A DNA stretch of 64,000 nt, from the NCBI GenBank assembly GCA_027490145.1, contig JAIXYQ010000012.1, forward strand, positions 1 to 64,000, given 5' to 3'. The DNA is from Planctomycetaceae bacterium (GTDB lineage Bacteria > Planctomycetota > Phycisphaerae > Phycisphaerales > SM1A02). Each line of letters opens with the position of its first letter. Positions within the stretch are counted from its first letter, which is position 1. The notes below the pieces were generated by a model. It searched no databases. It saw only the letters and a program-made list of their open reading frames with translations, and was not told the DNA's origin. This document shows positions 1 through 10,504 of this stretch, one piece after another. A program made the translations under genes and the position numbers.

Positions 1-178
1 CGCTCGCTCCACCAGGTTTCGCTCGCGCTCACGTCCGTCGCTCGGCGGGGCTGGCACCCGCCTCCGAACGCATCGTTCGTGCCGCCTTCGCGACTCCCAA
101 AGCCGCGCAGCACAGGGCCGCTCGGTCGCTGCGGACGGCGCGGAGCTTGATGTGGGCCGCGTGGCATCTCGGTGCATG
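1..178. other. No assignable gene at window start
   Basis: I see no recognisable coding region here. One plus-strand frame stays open from the window edge to a TGA at 177-179, but its composition (Ala/Arg-rich) and lack of any recognisable motif look like GC-rich non-coding sequence. It lies downstream of groEL beyond its terminator. Confidence 0.4.
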
Positions 179-208
179 AAAAGGGCCCCGCTCCGAGGAG
201 CGGGGCCC
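179..208 (-). terminator. Intrinsic terminator of the groES-groEL operon
   Basis: A perfect 11-bp stem (GGGCCCCGCTC at 183-193 with GAGCGGGGCCC at 198-208, loop CGAG) is followed on the minus strand by TTTT (179-182). It sits about 75 nt past the groEL stop, in the right orientation to end that transcript. Confidence 0.85.
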
Positions 209-238
209 GAGACGCATGTCATGATGAGGCTGGACGTC

Positions 239-282
239 GATCGGCGGAAGCCGATCAATGATCCCCGATCGGCGGAGGCCGA

Positions 283-285
<3 letters not shown>
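239..285 (-). repeat. Two tandem short hairpins at the groEL 3' end
   Basis: Two near-identical 19-bp units (239-257 and 267-285) each contain GATCGGC and GCCGATC separated by GGAA or GGAG. The second overlaps the groEL stop codon (283-285). They may protect the mRNA 3' end or help pausing before the terminator; that role is inference. Confidence 0.6.
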
Positions 286-1923
<1,638 letters not shown>

Positions 1924-1970
1924 GGTGGGTTCCTTGCTGTGTTGGAGGTGTTGGGTGGGCCGGGGCCGCG

Positions 1971-2174
1971 TCAGCCGATCTCGATCCACGCGACGCGTTC
2001 CGCGTCGAAGACGTAGATGTGCGAGCCGTCGGTGACCTTCACGAGGCCATCGGATTCCTGGGGCACGAGCAACGCGCGCTTGACGATGCACGGGTGCGAG
2101 CCTGCGAACTCGATGCGCAGGTCACGCTGGCCGTTCAGTTCCTTGAGCGCGGTACGGAGTGCGTTGGAATCCAT
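1971..2174 (-). CDS. Small protein encoded between groES and groEL
   Basis: This 67-residue ORF fills the space between groES (18 nt upstream) and groEL (47 nt downstream) on the same strand. The predicted product is soluble, with an amphipathic N-terminal helix ([16 protein letters not shown]) followed by an alternating hydrophobic segment ([15 protein letters not shown]) that looks like beta strands. I do not recognise a domain. Its balanced composition, unlike the Arg/Ala-rich antisense frames around it, and its fit into the operon argue that it is expressed. A ribosome site is weak (GGGA 5 nt before ATG), so translation may be coupled to groES. A chaperonin-related role is only a guess from position. 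Confidence 0.65.
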   Translation of the reverse strand: MDSNALRTALKELNGQRDLRIEFAGSHPCIVKRALLVPQESDGLVKVTDGSHIYVFDAERVAWIEIG

Positions 2175-2192
2175 GGCGGTCCCGGTGCTGGA

Positions 2193-2483
2193 TCAGTCGA
2201 TGACGCCGAGGATGTCTTCCTCGGTCATGATCAGGAAGGTTTCGGCGTCGATCTTGACTTCGGTGCCGCTGTAGGCGCTGAAGATGACCGTGTCGCCCTT
2301 CTTCACGCTGAACGGCATCCACGTGCCCTTGTCCTTGTTGAGCACGCCGTTGCCGAGGGCGATGACCTTGCCGGTCTTCGGCTTCTCCTTGGCGGTCTCG
2401 GGCAGGAAGATGCCGCTGTCGGTCTTGGTCTGGGCTTCCTCGCGCTTGACGAGGATCTTGTCTCCGAGGGGACGAACCTTCAT
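2193..2483 (-). CDS. groES: Co-chaperonin GroES (10 kDa)
   Basis: GroES is the heptameric lid of the GroEL chamber. The 96-residue product begins MKVRPLGDKILVKR and carries the mobile loop (residues about 18-32, TKTDSGIFLPET) followed by the GKVIALGNG strand and a C-terminal TEEDILGVID, all matching the Cpn10 family and its length. The start at 2483 is fixed by a strong Shine-Dalgarno AAAGGAG 8 nt upstream. The open frame continues upstream but does not resemble Cpn10. Downstream are the 67-aa ORF and groEL. I do not see a CIRCE element (TTAGCACTC-N9-GAGTGCTAA) upstream, so HrcA control is not supported; a 20-nt palindrome lies about 34 nt upstream. Confidence 0.97.
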   Translation of the reverse strand: MKVRPLGDKILVKREEAQTKTDSGIFLPETAKEKPKTGKVIALGNGVLNKDKGTWMPFSVKKGDTVIFSAYSGTEVKIDAETFLIMTEEDILGVID

Positions 2484-2516
2484 GTGTGAATCTCCTTTGG
2501 GTCGTGTGAAACGGAA

Positions 2517-2536
2517 GGGTGAGCGCGCGCTCACCC
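2517..2536. promoter_or_regulatory. Perfect 20-nt palindrome upstream of groES
   Basis: GGGTGAGCGC is followed immediately by its reverse complement GCGCTCACCC. It covers the stop codon of the receiver-like gene (2531-2533) and lies 33 nt before the groES start. It could be a repressor operator for groESL or a processing/pausing hairpin. The sequence alone does not decide; it is not a CIRCE element. Confidence 0.55.
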
Positions 2537-3118
2537 GGGGAAGTGCCCGCCGGGAGGTGATCCCCCGGCGGACTGTGAAGGCGAGCTGCCCGCTGGGGCG
2601 GGCGGTGAAGGCCAGCAGCCGGCGTAGTGGCGTTGCACCACACGGCGCAGGGTGTCGAGGAAGGTCTCGAGCGAGCAACTGCGCTCCAGGACCGCGAACG
2701 CGCCCTCATGAAGGGCATCGCGCAGCGAGCGGCCATGGTCGCGCAGCGACGGCTGGGGCGGACGAACGACCACCGTGGGCGGCGGTGCATCCATGCGGCG
2801 CAGGATCTGCAGGACACGCGGGCCGGCAGGTTCGCCGGCCGTGCCATCCACCGGAAGGCCAATGTCCACGACGGCGATGTGGATCCGAACCTGGCGGACC
2901 ACATGATCACTCTCGGACAGGTTGCGCGCCCTCAGGCACCGAATGCCCTGCGGCTCGAGCAGCCTGGGCAGCAGGTCGGCAAAGGTGTCATCCCGCCATC
3001 CACCGTAGGAAAGAAGCAGATTCAGGTTCGTTCTGCCGCCATCATGCACCGAACGCACGCGATCGCCCGGGCTGAGGAAGCCTGAGTCGGTGCTATGGAA
3101 ACGAAGCGGCGAGCGCAT
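2531..3118 (-). CDS. Degenerate response-regulator receiver-like protein upstream of groES
   Basis: The 195-residue product contains a CheY-like fold in its middle. Residues ~33-60 form the first strand/helix (NLLLSYGGWRDDTFADLLPRL). IAVVDIGLP (~80-88) carries an Asp in the phospho-acceptor position, and ALHEGAFAVLERSCSLETF (~134-152) matches the last strand and helix of a receiver, but the conserved Lys is replaced by Arg. No DNA-binding or output domain follows; the C-terminal ~30 residues are Pro/Gly/Ser-rich. It is therefore probably a pseudo-receiver. It is first in the minus-strand unit leading into groES (47-nt gap), suggesting a stress-linked role by inference. The start is uncertain: the first ~30 residues are not receiver-like and a start nearer residue 24-33 is possible. 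Confidence 0.7.
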   Translation of the reverse strand: MRSPLRFHSTDSGFLSPGDRVRSVHDGGRTNLNLLLSYGGWRDDTFADLLPRLLEPQGIRCLRARNLSESDHVVRQVRIHIAVVDIGLPVDGTAGEPAGPRVLQILRRMDAPPPTVVVRPPQPSLRDHGRSLRDALHEGAFAVLERSCSLETFLDTLRRVVQRHYAGCWPSPPAPAGSSPSQSAGGSPPGGHFPG

Positions 3119-3305
3119 GACGGATCTCGCCTAGCAAAGTCTGTGCCGAATGATGGCCAAATCCGGCCAAGCGCCGAGTCAATCTGTGGTTATAAGACTA
3201 AGCGCCGTGACCCCCTCACGGGCCGGTCGCATGCCAGGGCTGCAGAGCAACCGACCCGACGATGCCGAGCGGGCAAACCTCGCGGCACGCGCGCTGACTC
3301 TGCCC
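3119..3305. promoter_or_regulatory. Divergent intergenic region, receiver-groESL / asnS
   Basis: This is a relatively AT-rich stretch between divergent transcription units. Visible elements are an inverted repeat TGGCC(AAATCC)GGCCA at 3154-3169 and an imperfect inverted repeat GCGCCGAGTC (3171-3180) with GACTAAGCGC (about 3196-3205). There is a TTGACT on the minus strand near 3178-3183 and a TATAAG on the plus strand at 3191-3196. These are candidate promoter and operator elements for the chaperonin operon; none is a clear consensus match. Confidence 0.4.
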
Positions 3306-3311
3306 TAGCGT
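3306..3311 (+). promoter_or_regulatory. -10-like box TAGCGT, leaderless asnS
   Basis: TAGCGT ends 7 nt before the asnS ATG at 3319. With a usual -10 to start-site distance the transcript would begin at or within a base or two of the ATG. No Shine-Dalgarno sequence precedes the ATG and no clear -35 is seen. Confidence 0.55.
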
Positions 3312-3318
3312 CCCGCGA

Positions 3319-4737
<1,419 letters not shown>

Positions 4738-4975
4738 CGCCGCGTCGGGTGCATGGGCCGAACAGCGCTCGGCGTACCGCCACGGCACCACCCGGAGCCG
4801 ACGCCGCCGGGGCATGGTGTCATGCCTGCGCGGACCAACCGACTGCGCAGGATGGGTGATTTCGCTCCTGCATGAATCCGGCGCCATCCCGCTGCGAAAC
4901 GCAAGGTCCGAGCCACCCCATGCCGATGCATGGTGCTTCCGGCCGGACCATTCCACTTTTCAGAAGGGAAAACCC

Positions 4976-5485
4976 ATGAACATCGTTCAGATCCTCTGTG
5001 CCACCGCCGCGACTGGCCTCGTGTCGGGACTGTGCCTTGCCGACGGCGTCGTCAAGGGACAGACCGCCACCAAGAAGGTCGTCGTGCAGGAAGTGTCCGC
5101 CGACATCGTTGAGGTGAAGGTGCTTGCCAAGACCAGCACGAACACCTGGGTCGTCGCCGACGACCTGACGACGGAGGCCAACCAGGCCGAGCAGACGGCG
5201 CCCGCGCTCGGAAGCATCACCGACTGCAATGGCAACGGCATCGACGACGCAATCGACATCTCGAGCGGCTCCGAGTCCGACATCGACGGTGACGGCAAGC
5301 CCGACTCATGCGAGATCGCGGCCGGCGATGTGAACCTGAACGGTGTCGTCAACGGCGCCGATGCGAGCATCGTCCTCGGTTGGTGGGGCCTCGACTACTC
5401 GCCCACCAGCGACTGCAACTTCGACGGCATCGTCGACGGCAGGGACCTGGCCATCGTGCTCGCCGCGTTCGGCAGCACGCTCTGA
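4976..5485 (+). CDS. Small secreted protein with dockerin-like repeats
   Basis: The 169-residue product has a signal peptide (MNIVQILCATAATGLVSGLCLADG, cleavage probably after residue ~22). A Thr/Val-rich mature N-terminus (~25-80) is followed by a thrombospondin-3-like Ca segment (DCNGNGIDDAIDI, ~82-94; DIDGDGKPDSCE). A pair of dockerin-type loops ends the protein (GDVNLNGVVNGADASIVLG and DCNFDGIVDGRDLAIVLAAFG). Such repeats are common at the C-termini of secreted Phycisphaerae proteins. The function beyond Ca binding and probable cell-surface docking is unknown. The start is chosen for AGAAGGGA about 7 nt upstream; earlier in-frame starts precede no signal peptide. An intrinsic terminator follows at 5545. 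Confidence 0.85.
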   Translation: MNIVQILCATAATGLVSGLCLADGVVKGQTATKKVVVQEVSADIVEVKVLAKTSTNTWVVADDLTTEANQAEQTAPALGSITDCNGNGIDDAIDISSGSESDIDGDGKPDSCEIAAGDVNLNGVVNGADASIVLGWWGLDYSPTSDCNFDGIVDGRDLAIVLAAFGSTL

Positions 5486-5544
5486 GTCGCCTGCACTGAC
5501 GGGGATGGGCGCCTCAACGCCCAGCCAACCGGATTTTCATGTTC

Positions 5545-5573
5545 GGGGCGCACCTCGCGGTGCGCCCCTTGTT
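5545..5573 (+). terminator. Intrinsic terminator after the dockerin-like gene
   Basis: A perfect 10-bp stem GGGGCGCACC (5545-5554) / GGTGCGCCCC (5559-5568) with loop TCGC is followed by TTGTT. It lies 60 nt past the stop codon and separates this gene from the convergent prepilin gene. Confidence 0.8.
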
Positions 5574-5618
5574 CGTTGGCCGGAGAGGCGCCGTGATGCC
5601 GCCCCCTCAACCTTCGCA

Positions 5619-6605
5619 TCAGGGGGCACCCGGGATGGCGTTGGCGATGTTGCCCGGCAAGAGTCGATTCCTGAAATACAGCCAATCAGCATGCACACCG
5701 CCCGGCTCGGTGAGGTCGGTGTTCGGCGGGATGGTCCTCATGGTCTCGACGAGCGCAGGATCCTGCATTTCGTAGGCCGTTGAACTGCCATCCACGTTCG
5801 AGTGGGTCACGATCAGCCCGTCCCACAAGGCGGGCCAGTCGTACCAGCGTGCTTGGGTTGGATCGATGATCCACCCCCCGAAGTTCGAGTAGAGACCCTG
5901 TTGCTTTGACTCGACGATCGAGCACAAGGTCATGGCCGGCTTCTGGACCCGGGCCATGGCGGTGGTGTTGAAGGAACCGCAGTCGCCTTCTCCAAGATCA
6001 GCCTGCCACTGGGCGACCGGCGAACTGGCGATCCAATCATCCGGAACCTGGACACCGACGAAGGCATTGAGGGAGTAACTACGAAGACGGTCCTGCTTGT
6101 CCAAGGGGCTCCGATAGGCACTCAGCACGCCGAGATACGGCCACAGCCGCCCCCGCGTGATCGCATATTCGGTTTCCTGCCGAGTATCACCACTGGGCCC
6201 GCCGTTGTAATACACAGCGCCGGGCTCGTTGACCACGCCTCCGGGCACCATCATCACCCAGCAGTGATACGACTCGGGACCATTCGCGATGCCGCCTGCA
6301 GCCGTCGGCCAGTAGAGCCGCGGACATCCACCGCCGGGGTCGAAGCCGCTGCCTGCCGCACCCGTATCGGGCTTGTCGGTGCGCGGACTGACGAGCCGCC
6401 CTGCGTGATCGGTGGCGTACGCGACACACGCCAGCGCAATCTGACGCTGGTTGGACTGACACCCCACGCTCCGGGACGTCGCTTGCACCTTCTGGATTGC
6501 AACGACAAGCAAGGCGATCAGCACACTCACGATGGCGATGACCACCAACAGCTCCGTCAGGGAAAACGCGCGTCGAAGGCGATTCACGTGGATAGACCTC
6601 TCCAT
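5619..6605 (-). CDS. Type II secretion/pilin-like prepilin (DUF1559-type), copy 1
   Basis: The 328-residue product starts with a short basic leader and a type IV prepilin methylation segment, RRAFSLTELLVVIAIVSVLI (residues ~10-29), with the usual Glu five residues into the hydrophobic helix. The large C-terminal domain has SNQRQIALACVAYATDHAGRL and, near the end, a THSNVDGSS segment resembling the H-X9-DG motif of planctomycete prepilins. It probably forms part of a pseudopilus or surface filament at the inner membrane. The start at 6605 is chosen so the leader is short. It lies 11 nt after its paralogue, with which it shares the whole architecture (NQRQIALAC, GWIIDPT, LPGNI), so the pair is a tandem duplication in one operon. 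Confidence 0.9.
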   Translation of the reverse strand: MERSIHVNRLRRAFSLTELLVVIAIVSVLIALLVVAIQKVQATSRSVGCQSNQRQIALACVAYATDHAGRLVSPRTDKPDTGAAGSGFDPGGGCPRLYWPTAAGGIANGPESYHCWVMMVPGGVVNEPGAVYYNGGPSGDTRQETEYAITRGRLWPYLGVLSAYRSPLDKQDRLRSYSLNAFVGVQVPDDWIASSPVAQWQADLGEGDCGSFNTTAMARVQKPAMTLCSIVESKQQGLYSNFGGWIIDPTQARWYDWPALWDGLIVTHSNVDGSSTAYEMQDPALVETMRTIPPNTDLTEPGGVHADWLYFRNRLLPGNIANAIPGAP

Positions 6606-6616
6606 GGGCGACCCCG

Positions 6617-7546
6617 TCACGGCGTCGGGTTCGGGATGTTCCCCGGCAAGCAGCGGATTCGAAAGTGGTACCAATCACGCCGCGCGCGCCAGCCGGTGCC
6701 GTTCACGGGCGATTCGAAGTACCAGTGGCCGAAGGTCTGGATCAGGCCCGGCAGCTCGGGCCGTGACATCTCGTACCGCTCGGTGCTGCCGTCGACCATG
6801 GCATAGGTGACGTTCAGTGGATCCCAGAACGCCGGCCAGTCGATCCAGTTCGAGTTCGTCGGGTCGATGATCCAGCCTTGGTTGTTGAGGCTATAGCCAT
6901 CGTTGTCGTCCTCGGTGATGCAGGCGATGGTCTTGGAGGGCTGCTGGATCCGCGAGAGCGCCGTGGTGTTGAAGTTCTGGCAGTCCTCCGGCTCGTAGAA
7001 CTGCTCCCACGAGATGTAGCCGGAGTACTCGTCGGGCACGTGGCACCCAATGAAGGCGCTGAGCGAGTAGCTGCGCACGCGGCTTCCGGGGTCGAGCGGG
7101 CTCTTGTAGACGGGTAGCGACCCGACGTATGGATAGAGGGCTCCCTTGGTAATTGCGGTATCCAGTTCAGCCGTAACAGTTTGTCCATTCACAACAATGG
7201 TGGTTGTGTTCGGCGCGAACGAGGCCGTCCAGGAGTGGAAGTCCGTGTTGCTCTGTCCGGTCGGGTAGTAAATGGCCGGGCACCCCGGCGGCGTGAGGGT
7301 GGGCGGGGTTGGCGGATCGAACGGGCGCGAAGTCCTAGGGTTGACCAACCGACCGGCGTTGCTGCTGGCGTAGGACGCACAGGCGAGTGCGATCTGGCGC
7401 TGGTTGCTCAGGCACTTGGTGACCCGGCCGGTGCGCTGCACCGCGGAGATGCCGGTGATCAGGAGCCCAATCAGGAGCGCCAGGATCGCCACGACGACGA
7501 GCAGTTCGGTGAGCGAGAAGGCACGCGGAGCCATGACCTTGTGCAT
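6617..7546 (-). CDS. Type II secretion/pilin-like prepilin (DUF1559-type), copy 2
   Basis: The 309-residue product begins MHKVMAPRAFSLTELLVV, giving a prepilin leader of about 8 residues and an N-terminal hydrophobic helix (LLVVVAILALLIGLLITGI). It then has the paralogue's core: CLSNQRQIALACASYASSNAGRL, GWIIDPTNSNWIDWPAFWD, TYAMVDGSTERYEM and the C-terminal RCLPGNIPNPTP. The first of the two tandem prepilin genes, it has a -10-like TAGGAT ending 7 nt before its ATG. That supports the start at 7546 over the internal ATG at 7534. Expected to be processed by prepilin peptidase and assembled in the inner membrane or periplasm; the specific machine is not encoded nearby. Confidence 0.9.
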   Translation of the reverse strand: MHKVMAPRAFSLTELLVVVAILALLIGLLITGISAVQRTGRVTKCLSNQRQIALACASYASSNAGRLVNPRTSRPFDPPTPPTLTPPGCPAIYYPTGQSNTDFHSWTASFAPNTTTIVVNGQTVTAELDTAITKGALYPYVGSLPVYKSPLDPGSRVRSYSLSAFIGCHVPDEYSGYISWEQFYEPEDCQNFNTTALSRIQQPSKTIACITEDDNDGYSLNNQGWIIDPTNSNWIDWPAFWDPLNVTYAMVDGSTERYEMSRPELPGLIQTFGHWYFESPVNGTGWRARRDWYHFRIRCLPGNIPNPTP

Positions 7547-7553
7547 CCTCAGG

Positions 7554-7559
7554 ATCCTA
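7554..7559 (-). promoter_or_regulatory. -10-like box TAGGAT before the prepilin pair
   Basis: On the minus strand TAGGAT ends 7 nt before the ATG at 7546, the same geometry as at many other gene starts in the window. AGGA within the box could also serve as a weak ribosome site, so the two readings compete. Confidence 0.5.
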
Positions 7560-7592
7560 GCGCGTCCGCTGCGATGAACGCCGACTGAACCA

Positions 7593-7598
7593 TAGAAT
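7593..7598 (+). promoter_or_regulatory. -10-like box TAGAAT before the lipoprotein gene
   Basis: TAGAAT ends 7 nt before ATG 7606. It overlaps an earlier in-frame ATG at 7597, so a transcript started here would not contain that earlier ATG. This selects 7606 as the start. Confidence 0.55.
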
Positions 7599-7605
7599 GG
7601 CGCGG

Positions 7606-8313
7606 ATGAAGCGACATCTGGTCCTGACCGTCCTCTTGGTCGCGGCGTGCAGCGATGACCCCACGCCGCCGCCGCCGGCCCCTGCGAGTGTTCCCGGAAC
7701 CAGCGCATCGACCTCTTCGACGCCCACGAGCGGCAACGCGGGCTCGTCCGACATCGCCATGGGCGGCTCGAGTGGCGAAGCCACTGGGCGATCAGCCCAG
7801 GGCGACGGCGGCAAGCGTGCCGACGGCGCGGCGGGCGGTGCGAAGATGCGTCGCGATCCCAACGCCGCGCCGGCCTCGACCGTCGGTGAGCCCGAGCCGG
7901 CTTCAGCGCCCGCGGCTGAGGGCTTGACGTTGAGCAGCGACGCCCCTGCATCGGGCGGTGGTTCCGGTGGCGCAAGCGGTGCATCCACCTCGGGCCAAGC
8001 CGAGGATCCCGCGACGGCTGCTCTGCGCGCCCGCACCCGCGAATCGAAGTGGAACGACTTCCGGTCCATCGCGCAGAAGCAGGCTGACCTGATGGTGAAG
8101 GCTGGCCTGGCGCGCAAGAAGGCTCGGCAGGATCCATCGCCCGAGAATCGTGCCGCCTACGACGCGATCTGGGGCGGCATCGCCCCGCTGGCGCAGAAGG
8201 TCACCGAGTACATGGCGCAGCCCCGCTTCAGCGAGGAAGACCGCGCGGTCATGTCCATGATCGTCGACGAGATCCAGTCGAAGGCCATGGCCCAGGTGGA
8301 GGCCGCGCCGTGA
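7606..8313 (+). CDS. Putative lipoprotein with Ser/Gly/Pro-rich linker
   Basis: The 235-residue product begins MKRHLVLTVLLVAACSDD, a short lipoprotein signal with lipobox LVAAC (Cys 15). Residues ~20-125 are low complexity (Pro, Ser, Thr, Gly, Ala). The C-terminal ~100 residues are charged and predicted helical (ESKWNDFRSIAQKQADLMVKAGLARKKA and following). No known domain is recognised. It ends in a GTGA overlap with the next gene, a small membrane protein, which in turn overlaps a metal ATPase, so the three are probably co-translated. A role in metal handling at the envelope is inference from this context only. Confidence 0.7.
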   Translation: MKRHLVLTVLLVAACSDDPTPPPPAPASVPGTSASTSSTPTSGNAGSSDIAMGGSSGEATGRSAQGDGGKRADGAAGGAKMRRDPNAAPASTVGEPEPASAPAAEGLTLSSDAPASGGGSGGASGASTSGQAEDPATAALRARTRESKWNDFRSIAQKQADLMVKAGLARKKARQDPSPENRAAYDAIWGGIAPLAQKVTEYMAQPRFSEEDRAVMSMIVDEIQSKAMAQVEAAP

Positions 8314-8537
8314 AGTGCAACATCGACCAGCGTGGCCGCAAGGCGCGCCTCGTGGCTGGTGCACTCATCGAGGCACCCGGCCTGTTCCTCGTGGTGATGC
8401 GCTTCACCGGCATGGTCGACGGCACCTGGCCCTGGATCGTCGGCGTGTCGCTCATCCTCGCCGGCCAGTTCATGATCCTCGAGGGCGTGCTCGGCTGGTG
8501 TGCCCTCCGCGCCTTCGGCGTGAAGACGCCCCTGTGA
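8310..8537 (+). CDS. Small membrane protein, YgaP/DUF2892-like
   Basis: The 75-residue product starts with GTG, overlapping the upstream stop (GTGA). It has two hydrophobic segments (LVAGALIEAPGLFLVVMRF at ~14-32 and WIVGVSLILAGQFMILEGVLGW at ~42-63) with a short turn, as in the two-helix membrane domain that follows rhodanese in YgaP. The Cys in LGWCALRAFGVKTPL resembles the end of that domain. Its stop again overlaps the next start by GTGA, coupling it to the P1B ATPase. The same domain is fused to a rhodanese elsewhere in the window (32863-33396). The exact function is not known. Confidence 0.75.
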   Translation: MKCNIDQRGRKARLVAGALIEAPGLFLVVMRFTGMVDGTWPWIVGVSLILAGQFMILEGVLGWCALRAFGVKTPL

Positions 8538-10474
8538 GCGACGGGCAGTGCTGCAGCCACGCCCGGCCGGCCACCACCCGGCACGCGTCGTTCCTGCGCG
8601 CGATGATCGCCGACCGTGACGTGCGTCTGTCGTTGGTCGCGGGCCTTCTGCTGGTCACGCACTGGGTCCTCGGCCTCAGCATGGCCGATGAACCCTCGTG
8701 GGCGTGGATGCTCTCGGCCGCCGCGTGCGTGATCGCCGGATGGCACCCCACGCGGATCTCGCTGCGCCAGGTGGCGTCGCTCAAGCTGGACATCGATGTC
8801 CTGATGGTGGTCGCCGCGATCGGCGCATGCGCGATCGGGCAGTGGACCGAGGCCGGCGTGCTGCTCTTCCTCTTCTCGCTCGGCCATGGGCTCGAGGGCC
8901 TGGCGACCGAGCGTGCGTCGAGCGCCATCTCGGCGCTGGCCGAACTCGCCCCGACCGAGGCCACGCGCGTGCGCGACGGGGTCGAGGAGCGTGTGGGCGT
9001 CGCCACGCTGGCGATCGGTGACGTGGTGATCGTGCGGCCGGGCGAGCGGTTCCCGATCGACGGGGCGGTCGTCGAGGGCGTGAGCAGCGTGGACCAGAGC
9101 CCCATGACCGGCGAGAGCGTGCCGGTGCGCAAGGAACCCGGCGATGAGTGCTTCGCGGGAACGCTGAACGGCGAGGGCCTGCTTCGCGTCCGTGCGGCGC
9201 GCGCGGCAGGCGAGACGATGATGGCCCGCATGGCGCGCTTGGTCGAGGAAGGCCAGGCCAACCGTGGCGTCGCCCAGCGGATCACCGCGCGCTTCACGCG
9301 CATCTACACGCCGGTGGTGCTCGTGGCCGTGCCGGCGGTCATCGGCGGCATGATGCTCACGGGCTCAGGCTTCGATGATGCCTTCCTGCGCGGCATGGCG
9401 GTCCTCATCGGTGCCAGCCCGTGCGCCTTGGCGATCAGCACCCCGAGCGCGGTGCTGGCGGGCATCGCGCGGGCTGCGCGTGGCGGCGTGCTGGTGAAGG
9501 GCGGTGCGCACCTGGAAACGCTCGGATCGCTGCGTTGCATGGCGTTCGACAAGACAGGGACGCTGACCACGGGGCGTGCGTCGGTGCGCGGGATGGAGTG
9601 CTTCGACGGCGCCTCGCGCGAGCGCGCCCTGGCGATCGCCGAAGCGCTCGATCGGCACAGCTCCCACCCCTATGCCCATGCGGTCCGCGCCGCAGCGGCT
9701 TCCGCGGGGGTTGCGCGGCTCGAAGCCGTGCAGGTCACCGATGTCCCGGGTACAGGCGTGCGCGCAGCGATCAACGGCCGTGCCTGTGCGCTCGGTTCAC
9801 CGCGCATCGTCGACGGGATGCCGATGCCCGCGCAGGTCGAGGCATCGATCGAGGCCCACCGCACCGAAGGCCAGGCGGTCGCCCTGGTCGTCGAGGACGG
9901 GCGCATCCTCGCCTTGCTCGCCTTCGAGGATCTGCCGCGCGAGGGCGCAGCCGCCGTCATGGCCGGGCTCGGCCGGGCCGGGATCCAACGCATCGCCATG
10001 CTGACCGGCGACGCCCCGGCGGTCGCTGCCCGCATCGGCGCGGCGGTGGGCATCACCGAGATCGCCGCGGGACTCATGCCCGAGCAGAAGATCGAGCGCG
10101 TGCGTGCGCTGCGTTCGATCGGCCCCACCGCGATGGTCGGCGACGGCATCAACGACGCGCCCGCGCTGGCCTCGGCCGACCTCGGGATCGCCATGGGTGC
10201 ACGTGGAAGCGACGTCGCACTCGAGGCCGCCGACGTCGCGCTCATGGGCGATGACCTGGCGCGGCTGCCGTGGGCGATCGGCCTGGCCCGGGCCGCACGC
10301 CGCACCATCACGCAGAACGTGGTGATCGCCATGGGGGTGATTGCGGTGCTGGTGCCGCTGGCCGCGTTCGGCGGCATCGGCCTCGGCGGTGCGGTCGTGC
10401 TGCACGAGGGCAGCACCGTGGTGGTCGCCTTCAACGCGCTGCGGCTGCTGGCATGGGATCGTCGCCCAGCCTGA
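8534..10474 (+). CDS. P1B-4 type heavy-metal ATPase (Co/Fe-exporting class)
   Basis: An inner-membrane P-type ATPase of 646 residues with TGES (actuator, T192), phosphorylation motif DKTGT (D339), SHP (H378) and GDGINDAPAL (536-545). The transmembrane metal signature is SPC (295-297), not CPC, and the last helix carries HEGST (624-628). In the established P1B classification these mark subgroup 4 (CoaT/CtpD/PfeT), which exports Co(II) or Fe(II). As in that class there is no N-terminal HMA domain; only a short CCSH stretch occurs near the N-terminus. I chose the GTG at 8534, which overlaps the preceding stop (GTGA). Longer open frame upstream is out of context with the family. It runs convergent with the next gene. 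Confidence 0.92.
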   Translation: MSDGQCCSHARPATTRHASFLRAMIADRDVRLSLVAGLLLVTHWVLGLSMADEPSWAWMLSAAACVIAGWHPTRISLRQVASLKLDIDVLMVVAAIGACAIGQWTEAGVLLFLFSLGHGLEGLATERASSAISALAELAPTEATRVRDGVEERVGVATLAIGDVVIVRPGERFPIDGAVVEGVSSVDQSPMTGESVPVRKEPGDECFAGTLNGEGLLRVRAARAAGETMMARMARLVEEGQANRGVAQRITARFTRIYTPVVLVAVPAVIGGMMLTGSGFDDAFLRGMAVLIGASPCALAISTPSAVLAGIARAARGGVLVKGGAHLETLGSLRCMAFDKTGTLTTGRASVRGMECFDGASRERALAIAEALDRHSSHPYAHAVRAAAASAGVARLEAVQVTDVPGTGVRAAINGRACALGSPRIVDGMPMPAQVEASIEAHRTEGQAVALVVEDGRILALLAFEDLPREGAAAVMAGLGRAGIQRIAMLTGDAPAVAARIGAAVGITEIAAGLMPEQKIERVRALRSIGPTAMVGDGINDAPALASADLGIAMGARGSDVALEAADVALMGDDLARLPWAIGLARAARRTITQNVVIAMGVIAVLVPLAAFGGIGLGGAVVLHEGSTVVVAFNALRLLAWDRRPA

Positions 10475-10504
10475 CCTGCAACGCCGTCCCGGCGCGATGG
10501 ATGC

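Noticed and set aside
2484-2530. CIRCE element upstream of groES
   Set aside because: No TTAGCACTC/GAGTGCTAA pair; the only inverted repeat is an unrelated GC-rich palindrome.
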